DNA from: JACTUA01 sp035506435
GTDB taxonomy: Archaea > Halobacteriota > Methanomicrobia > Methanomicrobiales > JACTUA01
Reading direction: 5' to 3'
Assembly: GCA_035506435.1 (NCBI GenBank)
Contig: DATJPK010000099.1
Span: 1-12,281 of the forward strand
Length of the DNA: 12,281 nucleotides
In this document: one piece after another, positions 7,504 through 12,281 of the stretch
Position numbering within the stretch: the first letter of the stretch is position 1
Layout of the letters: each line of letters starts with the position of its first letter
Notes under the pieces: model-generated
Database searches by the model: none
Told to the model about the DNA's origin: nothing
What the model saw: the letters and a program-made list of their open reading frames with translations, nothing else
Position numbers and translations under genes: made by a program

Positions 7504-7537
7504 CCGGCCCGGACGGGTAATCTTCAACCCGGGCCGG
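7504..7537. repeat. Perfect 9-bp inverted repeat, possible operator
   Basis: CCGGCCCGG (7504-7512) and CCGGGCCGG (7529-7537) are exact reverse complements separated by 16 bases. The right arm ends 2 bases before the TATA-like GAAAATATC of the oxidoreductase gene. A dimeric regulator site is plausible because the arm centres are 25 bp apart. As RNA it could form only a hairpin outside the expected transcript. Confidence 0.5.
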
Positions 7538-7591
7538 TTGAAAATATCAATAACGATTGCGCACGAAGGGGAAAGGGAGGATGATGCAGCC

Positions 7592-8605
7592 ATGGATCCG
7601 GATACCGACCCTGCAACAAAGGTACCTGAAAGCGGATCTCCTTCATTCATCGGGTTCCTGTATGGCCAAAGGATTCTCGTGACCTTCCTCGTCGGAATCC
7701 TTTGTATCCTTGCAATTGTTTTCCTGCTGACCGCGTCCGGATCCTCTCCGGGCCAGTCCCCGGCCGTCCCGCCGTCCGCCTGCGCCGGGAGGGTGACGGA
7801 CTACATCACCAATAACCTGGCGGCGCCAGGGACCTCCTTTACCGTCACCTCGGTTTCGGATGAGAAGGGGGTCTATGCCGTGAAATCCACGTATAATGGC
7901 CAGGCAGTTACCGTCTATACCACAAGGGATTGCACACTTCTGTTCACGAACGCCATCGACATGAACAGGAGTGTTGCCGCTGCCGCCACGCCACCCCCGA
8001 AGCAGCCGGTGAGATCCTCCCGGCCGGTCGTCGATCTCTACGTGATGTCGTTCTGCCCCTATGGAACCCAGGCGGAACAGGGCATGGTCCCGGTTGAACA
8101 ACTCCTGGGTTCAAAGGCAGACTTCCGGATCCGGTTCATCACCACGGTAAGCGGGACTACCATAGATTCGGTGAGTTCCCTCCACGGACCCGAGGAAGCC
8201 AGGGAGGATCTCCGGCAGGTTTGCATACAGGCGAACGACCCCGCACATTTCTGGGGATATCTCTCCTCTTTTGACGACCTGTGCTATCCCCTCCGGGGGA
8301 ACAGTTCGGCGCTGGGAAGCTGCCGGTTGAATGTTACCGCGACGTCGGGAGTCGACACGACCGGAATCGGGACCTGCATATCAGGGGCCGGGGGAATTGC
8401 CCTGTTAAAGACCGATGCAGAGGATGCAGCCGGGAACGGGGCGACCGCATCCCCGACCCTCCTCATAAACGGGCTGGAATACTCCGGGGCACGCACTCCG
8501 GAGGCGTACAAGGAGGCTGTCTGTAACAGCTTCGTGTCGGAACCCGCCGAGTGTAACACCACTCTCGCTTCGTCCCAGGCATCGGCAACCGGAGGTTGCG
8601 GGTAG
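7592..8605 (+). CDS. Membrane-anchored GILT/DsbA-like thioredoxin-fold protein, one-cysteine CPYG site
   Basis: The ATG at 7592 is chosen for the GGGAGG 11 bases upstream; an in-frame ATG at 7439 would add 51 residues with no ribosome site. The product has 337 residues. A short cytosolic N-terminus is followed by one membrane helix (about 28-48), a small extracytoplasmic domain (about 62-118, with KSTYNGQAVTVYTTRDC) and a thioredoxin fold (about 146-315). The active site is FCPYGTQAE with C155 but glycine where a second cysteine is usual. H198-G199, E202 and C211 match the spacing of the GILT signature CQHGX2ECX2NX4C, with the first two cysteines and the Asn replaced (Ser196, Ala203, Asp206). 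SPT (287-289) is a likely cis-Pro loop. Four N-x-S/T sites (125, 237, 247, 322) fit an exported domain. A role in thiol-disulfide exchange outside the membrane is inferred. The polyprenol kinase gene follows 8 bp on. Confidence 0.82.
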   Translation: MDPDTDPATKVPESGSPSFIGFLYGQRILVTFLVGILCILAIVFLLTASGSSPGQSPAVPPSACAGRVTDYITNNLAAPGTSFTVTSVSDEKGVYAVKSTYNGQAVTVYTTRDCTLLFTNAIDMNRSVAAAATPPPKQPVRSSRPVVDLYVMSFCPYGTQAEQGMVPVEQLLGSKADFRIRFITTVSGTTIDSVSSLHGPEEAREDLRQVCIQANDPAHFWGYLSSFDDLCYPLRGNSSALGSCRLNVTATSGVDTTGIGTCISGAGGIALLKTDAEDAAGNGATASPTLLINGLEYSGARTPEAYKEAVCNSFVSEPAECNTTLASSQASATGGCG

Positions 8606-8613
8606 GGTCCCCC

Positions 8614-9162
8614 GTGAACGAGCTCGGGAGGAAAGCGGTCCATATCCTGGTCGGGGCCGGCATCGCCGCCGTGATCTGGCTCCTCGGGAGGGACACGGCC
8701 CTCCCGGTGCTCCTCCTCTCGCTCCTCGCCGGCCTCATCCTCTCCGACGCGATCGCGAGGGGCCGCCGGATCCCGCTCATTTCCCGGCTGATCGAGGACC
8801 TGGAGCGCCCGGGCATGCTCCCGGGGAAGGGGGCGATCCTGTTCTTCTTCTCATCGGCGTTCTGCCTCTTCTTCTTCCCCGTCGGCGTGGTTGTCCCGGC
8901 CGTCCTCACGCTCGCCCTGCTGGACGGCATGTCAGCCATCGTCGGCCAGTGGGCCGGGAGGCACCGGATCTGGAACCGGAAAACGCTGGAAGGAACGGCC
9001 GGAGGGATCGCCGCCGCTTCCGTGCCCCTCTTCATTTTGGTCGCACCCCTGCCTGCCCTGGTCGCGGTCCTCGTCGCCGGGCTCATCGAGCTGGTCTCGC
9101 CCGTCGATGACAACCTCGTCATCCCGGTGGCGGTGTGCCTGGTGCTGACCGTGCTGGGGTGA
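8614..9162 (+). CDS. CTP-dependent polyprenol/diacylglycerol kinase family membrane protein (SEC59-like, COG0170)
   Basis: The GTG at 8614 gives 182 residues beginning NELGRKAVHILVG, the usual family N-terminus. A TTG at 8596 overlaps the previous gene and has GGAGG directly against it, too close for use. The protein is almost wholly hydrophobic with about six membrane segments. Family motifs: RK-x-VH (6-10), ERPGMLPGKGA (64-74), LLDGMSAIVGQ (102-112), GRHRIWNRKTLEGTAGG (115-131) and IELVSPVDDNLVIPV (158-172); the acidic and glycine-rich loops line the CTP site in characterised dolichol and phytol kinases. Relatives phosphorylate dolichol, phytol or diacylglycerol; the archaeal substrate is likely a polyprenol or archaeal lipid alcohol, not provable here. 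It is 8 bp downstream of the oxidoreductase and probably co-transcribed. It could supply phosphorylated lipid carriers for surface glycosylation (inference). Confidence 0.82.
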   Translation: MNELGRKAVHILVGAGIAAVIWLLGRDTALPVLLLSLLAGLILSDAIARGRRIPLISRLIEDLERPGMLPGKGAILFFFSSAFCLFFFPVGVVVPAVLTLALLDGMSAIVGQWAGRHRIWNRKTLEGTAGGIAAASVPLFILVAPLPALVAVLVAGLIELVSPVDDNLVIPVAVCLVLTVLG

Positions 9163-9208
9163 GAAACGGGATTTCTGCATTCATCCAGTTTCGCCCCGTG
9201 CGCTGAAG

Positions 9209-9217
9209 GGATTTATC
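9209..9217 (+). promoter_or_regulatory. TATA-like box of the YdjM-type gene
   Basis: GGATTTATC at 9209-9217 stands about 30 bases before the ATG at 9245, so the transcript would start near 9238 with a leader of only a few bases. No Shine-Dalgarno sequence is visible, in keeping with this. Confidence 0.45.
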
Positions 9218-9244
9218 TGCCTGTTCCGAGTCCGGGACAGAGCT

Positions 9245-9604
9245 ATGCGACGCCAGACCCATCTCATCCTCGGGGCGCTCGGGTTCATCGCCTACACGTA
9301 CCCTCTCCACCTCGTCCTTAGCCTCCCGCCGGAGACAATGCTCGTCGGGTTCTTCGCGGCCCTCTTCGGCTCGGTCATGCCAGACGTGCTGGAGCCGGCG
9401 AGGGACTGGACCCACCGGGGACTCTGCCACAGCCGCCGGGCGATGCGGTTCGTTGCGTATGGTTTTGTTTTCACGGCGGTGATGGGCTTGTTCGAGGGAT
9501 ATTTCACCGATCTTTACCTGGCATACCCTGCCTCGGCCTTTTTCCTCGGTTACGGCGTGCATCTCCTTGCCGATTCGCTGACACCGGCGGGACTGCCGGG
9601 GTAA
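9245..9604 (+). CDS. Small YdjM/DUF457-type membrane protein (putative metal-dependent hydrolase)
   Basis: The protein has 119 residues with about three hydrophobic segments (about 7-25, 31-45, 67-84) and a short one near 94-107. Conserved-looking polar residues are spread as in the YdjM/DUF457 membrane-bound metal-dependent hydrolase family: H6 in RQTHLILG, D47 in GSVMPDVLEP, H57 and H62 in DWTHRGLCHSRR, and H106/D110 in GVHLLADSLTPAG. These His/Asp residues would bind metal. Activity is not well established for the family. It is shorter than many relatives and stops just after the TPxG motif, so the usual extra C-terminal helix is missing; no frameshift is evident. It appears to be a single-gene unit between the polyprenol kinase and the PEF-CTERM genes. 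Confidence 0.75.
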   Translation: MRRQTHLILGALGFIAYTYPLHLVLSLPPETMLVGFFAALFGSVMPDVLEPARDWTHRGLCHSRRAMRFVAYGFVFTAVMGLFEGYFTDLYLAYPASAFFLGYGVHLLADSLTPAGLPG

Positions 9605-9650
9605 TCCGGCCCCGGATCATGAGTCCAAAAATGGAAATCATCAAAATCTC

Positions 9651-9656
9651 TATATA
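9651..9656 (+). promoter_or_regulatory. TATA box upstream of the PEF-CTERM gene pair
   Basis: CTATATAG is the clearest TATA box in the window. A transcript from it would start near 9680 and have a leader of about 100 bases before the GTG at 9781, unusually long for this genome. Confidence 0.55.
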
Positions 9657-9724
9657 GTAGTTCTCTCAATCATCAAGCATCTCCGAGGACTTGGATACAG
9701 CAGGGCAGGATGGACCTTCAACAG

Positions 9725-9733
9725 TTTTTTTTT
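9725..9733 (+). terminator. T9 run within the leader of the PEF-CTERM gene
   Basis: Nine consecutive Ts lie about 50 bases after the expected start site and 47 bases before the GTG. In archaea this could stop transcription, giving either a short RNA (about 9680-9733) or attenuation of the downstream gene. No clear hairpin precedes it. Confidence 0.35.
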
Positions 9734-9780
9734 ACTTTCCCCGGGAAGATACGAGGTTACGGGAAAGGGGGTAAGGAAAC

Positions 9781-10275
9781 GTGTACTATAGAATCGGACT
9801 GCTGGCCCTCGCATTCATGGTGTCCGGGGCCCTGATGGTTGCACCGGTGTCGGCGCAGTTGCATCTGCCAAGCTGGTTTCCCTGCATGGGGTGTGACTGC
9901 GACAGGGACGGGTACAATGCCATGTTTACCTGGTGGGGTCACCGGTGCTGCGTCCAGAACTGCGACTGCAATGACAGGAACCCGGATATCCATCCAGGTG
10001 CAGATGAACCGTGCGGCTCAAGCATCGACTATAATTGCGACGGCCTGAGCGGGGCGGCGGATGCCGATGGGGACGGGACGCTGGATTGTACCGACCGGTG
10101 CCCGGCCGACCCGGCGAAGACCGATCCCGGCCTTTGTGGATGCGGAGTCGCCGAAGGCTGTGCAGCAGCGCCCCCGGCACCTATACCGGAGTTCCCGACC
10201 CTCGCGATCCCTGCCCTCGTCCTCTTCGGAATGGGGCTCGTGGTCGTTCACCTGAAGATGAACCGGGGCCGGTAA
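9781..10275 (+). CDS. PEF-CTERM surface protein with MopE-like and thrombospondin-3-like metal-binding repeats
   Basis: The protein has 164 residues from a GTG start with a G-rich ribosome site (GGGGGT about 9 bases upstream). It begins with a signal peptide (1-25, cut after VSA). The mature part is cysteine-rich (14 Cys). CDCNDRNPDIHPGADEPCGS (61-80) followed by DYNCDG matches the MopE-type putative metal-binding motif, and DADGDGTLDCTDRCPADPAK (94-113) matches the calcium-binding thrombospondin type 3 repeat. A Pro-rich linker leads to IPEFP (135-139), a hydrophobic segment (about 141-157) and a basic end KMNRGR: a PEF-CTERM archaeal sorting signal. Such proteins are thought to be processed by an archaeosortase (ArtC) and fixed at the surface. 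It precedes a second PEF-CTERM gene by 60 bp. Function beyond a small Ca/metal-binding surface protein is unknown. Confidence 0.85.
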   Translation: MYYRIGLLALAFMVSGALMVAPVSAQLHLPSWFPCMGCDCDRDGYNAMFTWWGHRCCVQNCDCNDRNPDIHPGADEPCGSSIDYNCDGLSGAADADGDGTLDCTDRCPADPAKTDPGLCGCGVAEGCAAAPPAPIPEFPTLAIPALVLFGMGLVVVHLKMNRGR

Positions 10276-10335
10276 CGGGCCCCCCGTTCTCCGGAGTCCG
10301 GAGCAGGTTTACGACCGGTAGGTGAGGAAGAAGGC

Positions 10336-10890
10336 ATGAAACCGCTTGTAACCTATCTGCCCTTCGCTATTGCCTGCCTTGTTGTCCTCAACGGCCTCGT
10401 TCCTGCGGCAGCCGCAATGTGCGAAGCCACGATCAGCCCGTCCAGTATCGTAGTGGAGCTGAACCCGGATGAAACGAGGTCAGTCCCGTTAACCATCACC
10501 CCGATGTGCGACCTGGCCAGCTGTAGTGAATACCCTTATTTCCTGGATACCGGAACTTTCTGGGGGCCTGTCGGCTGGTCAACGACCCCGGTTTTTTTCT
10601 CTCTTCCCTGCGGAAAACCGACGAGGGTATACCTGAACCTGTTCACGCCGGGTGAATTCCATGGCTGGTCCTGGGACGACCCGGGCATGGGCTATTACCT
10701 GGACTTTACCCTGCACCTGGTCAATAACGGACCCTCATGGGAGTCCGATTCAGCGGTCGATGTCACGATATATCCCCCGGGGCATGGCCCGCCGGGATCC
10801 ATTCCGGAATTCCCGTCGATTGCGGTCCCCGCGATGGTGCTCGTGGCACTGGCGATTGCCGTGATCCTGACGGGGAAAAAAGGATCCTGA
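10336..10890 (+). CDS. PEF-CTERM surface protein with β-sandwich-like ectodomain
   Basis: The protein has 184 residues; GGTGAG lies 9 bases before the ATG. It has a signal peptide (1-27), then an ectodomain rich in alternating hydrophobic and polar residues. ISPSSIVVELNPDETRSVPLTIT (about 33-55) resembles the first strands of Ig-like/CARDB or NEW-type domains, where a surface protein domain begins with a statement of constant offset; no exact family is recognised. Four cysteines (29, 58, 63, 92) may form two disulfides. The end carries IPEFPSIAVPAM (156-167), a hydrophobic helix and KKGS: a second PEF-CTERM signal closely like that of the preceding gene (both have PEFP, then Ile-Pro or Val-Pro). 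The two genes share direction and are 60 bp apart, so they are likely one transcript and perhaps partners. The function is unknown. Confidence 0.8.
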   Translation: MKPLVTYLPFAIACLVVLNGLVPAAAAMCEATISPSSIVVELNPDETRSVPLTITPMCDLASCSEYPYFLDTGTFWGPVGWSTTPVFFSLPCGKPTRVYLNLFTPGEFHGWSWDDPGMGYYLDFTLHLVNNGPSWESDSAVDVTIYPPGHGPPGSIPEFPSIAVPAMVLVALAIAVILTGKKGS

Positions 10891-10898
10891 TACGTTTC

Positions 10899-10909
10899 AG
10901 TTTTAATTT
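10899..10909 (+). terminator. Weak T-rich stop after the PEF-CTERM gene pair
   Basis: TTTT followed by AATTTATT begins 10 bases after the stop codon. It is short, but it is the only T-rich stretch before the convergent secY end. Confidence 0.3.
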
Positions 10910-10916
10910 ATTGGTG

Positions 10917-10924
10917 AAAAAAAA
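10917..10924 (-). terminator. Oligo-T terminator of secY
   Basis: A8 on the plus strand reads as T8 on the minus strand, 15 bases after the secY stop codon. This would end the ribosomal-protein/secY transcript and keep it out of the inserted genes, which run the other way here. Confidence 0.6.
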
Positions 10925-10939
10925 GGGTCGTAACCGGGA

Positions 10940-12281
10940 TTATTCCTTCCCGAAGAACTGCCTCATCGCCGGGTACATCTCCATGAGCTGTCCGGAGGCG
11001 ATCTCCTCGTAGAGACGGTAGGTAATGGACACGGTCAGGAGGAGCCCGGTCCCGCTTTCCCGCCCGATGACACCGAACAGGTTCGCGACGACCGAGATGA
11101 CCCCGATGAAGACCCCGCCGATGATGGTGATACGGGGGATGTACCGGTCCAGGTACCGCTCGAGCACCTGCGGGTTCTTCCGGTAGCCGGGGATGTGCAT
11201 CCCCGAGAGCTGGATCTGCCGGGCAACGTCCTTCGAGTCGAGGCCCGAGGTCTTGATCCAGAACAGGGCGAAGATGGCGCCCCCGACGACCATGACGGTG
11301 ATGTCGATGCTCATCCGGAGGAGGACCTGCCAGACTGGGTGACCGAGGTCGGTGGTCCACCACATCCAGTCGGTCGGCCCCGAGATCGGGGCAAGGAAGT
11401 ACATGAGCCCGCTCTGGGCGGTCTGCCCCTCGAAGGTCCCGAGGATGGTGATCCCGACATTGTTCAGGAACAGGCCGATCATCTGGACGTTCGCCTGGAG
11501 CACCCGGACGAGGATCATGGGGAGCACGCTTGCATAGATGAGCTTCACCGGGAACCGCGCCCGGATACCCCGCACGTTCGTGTGCGCGAGGGGGATCTCG
11601 ACCCTCGTGGACTCCACGTAGACGATGATCAGGAAGATGGCGATCGTGGTCACGAACGCGAGCATGTTCGGGGTGAAGTACTGGAGATAGCTCCCGCCCG
11701 AGAGACCTATCGCGATGAGCCGCGGGAAGAACCCCACCGGGTACGGGTCCTGGACCGCCTCCCAGGCGAGGAAGCCGTTCACGATGGACTGGGAGATGCC
11801 TGCGACGATGAAGAGCCCGACTCCCGAGCCGATGCCGTACTTGGTCACCACCTCGTCGAGGAGGAAGATGAGCACCCCGCCGATGCAGAGCTGGAGGAAG
11901 ATGAAGAAGGCGAGGAGCCCGGTATTCCCGCCGAGGAAGGTCGCGGCGATTGTCGCGTCGGGCCTCATGAACCCGCCGATCAGGTTCGGGACCGCCTCGA
12001 CGACGATCATGACGAAGATCAGGAGCTTCTGGAGCCCCATGTAGATGACCTGCCCCCGTGCCTCGGTGGTGTCGATGTCGAGGAGGTCGGCACCCTTCAG
12101 CAGCTGGAGGACGATGGAGGCGGTGACGATGGGCCCGATGCCGAGGTGGATGATGGTCCCGCTCTGGCCGGCGAGGAGCGCCCGCCAGTACAGGAAGATG
12201 TCCTGCGAGGACCGGTCCAGGCCGAAGATCAGGATGTTCGAGAGGATGAAGTAGAGAACGAGGACCCCGAGGGTCCAGAAG
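10940..12281 (-). CDS. secY: Protein translocase subunit SecY, 5' end outside window
   Basis: 446 codons are visible; the frame continues past the right edge, so roughly the first 25-30 residues are missing by comparison with archaeal SecY of about 470-480 residues. An internal ATG at 12038-12040 is not the start, because SecY sequence continues upstream of it (FWTLGVLVLYFILSNILIFG near the edge). SGTIIHLGIGPIVTASIVLQ is the plug and second-helix region. About ten membrane segments follow, with the cytosolic loops characteristic of archaeal SecY (ESTRVEIPLAHTNVRG; RQIQLSGMHIPGYRKNPQVL) and the end SITYRLYEEIASGQLMEMYP. SecY is the channel of the general secretion pathway, with SecE and Secβ. 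It is normally followed by adkA. Here it ends convergently against two surface-protein genes with a T8 stop. Confidence 0.97.
   Translation of the reverse strand, partial: FWTLGVLVLYFILSNILIFGLDRSSQDIFLYWRALLAGQSGTIIHLGIGPIVTASIVLQLLKGADLLDIDTTEARGQVIYMGLQKLLIFVMIVVEAVPNLIGGFMRPDATIAATFLGGNTGLLAFFIFLQLCIGGVLIFLLDEVVTKYGIGSGVGLFIVAGISQSIVNGFLAWEAVQDPYPVGFFPRLIAIGLSGGSYLQYFTPNMLAFVTTIAIFLIIVYVESTRVEIPLAHTNVRGIRARFPVKLIYASVLPMILVRVLQANVQMIGLFLNNVGITILGTFEGQTAQSGLMYFLAPISGPTDWMWWTTDLGHPVWQVLLRMSIDITVMVVGGAIFALFWIKTSGLDSKDVARQIQLSGMHIPGYRKNPQVLERYLDRYIPRITIIGGVFIGVISVVANLFGVIGRESGTGLLLTVSITYRLYEEIASGQLMEMYPAMRQFFGKE

Larger units (their letters stand above)
7314..7591. other. Divergent intergenic region between the cysteine-rich gene and the GILT-like gene
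   Basis: This 278-bp region holds both promoters. Its middle (about 7381-7460) is strongly AT-rich against a GC-rich background. For the minus-strand gene, TTTTATTTA (minus, 7400-7408) is a TATA candidate and GGAGGT the ribosome site. For the plus-strand gene, GAAAATATC (about 7540-7548) is a TATA candidate and GGGAGG (7575-7580) the ribosome site. Open frames extend into the region from both genes, but the ribosome sites favour the inner starts. Confidence 0.6.

Noticed and set aside
7439..7591. Upstream ATG at 7439 extending the GILT-like protein by 51 residues
   Set aside because: It would translate through the inverted repeat and TATA-like box, has no ribosome site, and the ATG at 7592 has one.
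8614..9162. Archaeosortase as an alternative identity for the polytopic membrane protein, given the nearby PEF-CTERM proteins
   Set aside because: It lacks the Cys/Arg/His catalytic pattern of exosortase/archaeosortase proteins and carries the RPGMLPGKGA and KTLEGTAGG motifs of the dolichol/phytol kinase family.
9710..9835. Short open frame from the ATG at 9710, running out of frame past the start of the first PEF-CTERM gene
   Set aside because: It encodes about 40-45 residues of odd composition, has no proper ribosome site and contains the T9 run; an uORF role cannot be excluded but is not supported.
4473..10939. Mobile element as the cause of the secY-adkA split
   Set aside because: No transposase, integrase, tRNA attachment site, or matching terminal repeats could be seen at either border by eye.

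Overview
The window reads as a high-GC euryarchaeal chromosome, most likely a methanogen of the Methanomicrobiales. This is inferred from archaeal-type SecY, AdkA and Cmk, a DUF106 (archaeal YidC-like) protein, an archaeal PAS/GAF sensor kinase, an Isf-type iron-sulfur flavoprotein, two PEF-CTERM surface proteins and AT-rich TATA-type promoters with oligo-T stops. No species-level marker is visible. No tRNA, rRNA, CRISPR array, IS element or integrase was found.

Layout. 1-563 (-): iron-sulfur flavoprotein, 3' end off the window. 564-849: non-coding, ending in an AT-rich promoter zone. 850-2733 (+): membrane sensor histidine kinase, convergent with the next operon. 2753-4472 (-): tight cluster adkA - DUF106 - cmk (read right to left). 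4644-7313 (-): secreted protein of 889 aa with 14 four-cysteine modules. 7592-8605 (+): membrane-anchored thioredoxin-fold protein related to GILT/DsbA, divergent from the cysteine-rich gene. 8614-9162 (+): CTP-dependent polyprenol/diacylglycerol kinase family, 8 bp behind it. 9245-9604 (+): small YdjM/DUF457-type membrane protein. 9781-10275 and 10336-10890 (+): two PEF-CTERM surface proteins. 10940-12281 (-): secY, 5' end off the window.

secY, adkA, DUF106 and cmk are neighbours at the end of the ribosomal-protein super-operon in many archaea. Here they keep their order and orientation, but about 6.4 kb lies between secY and adkA. Nearly everything in that interval looks like cell-envelope business: a very cysteine-rich export substrate, a candidate extracytoplasmic thiol-disulfide enzyme, a lipid-carrier kinase and two sorting-signal proteins. 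adkA has its own TATA box and Shine-Dalgarno sequence, so the downstream cluster can be expressed without secY.

The most interesting hypothesis is a dedicated pair: the cysteine-rich protein (about 63 cysteines in its mature form) and the divergent GILT-like oxidoreductase, which would form or reshuffle its disulfides. The oxidoreductase keeps the spacing of the GILT signature but has a one-cysteine CPYG active site. This is inference from adjacency and family features and is untested.
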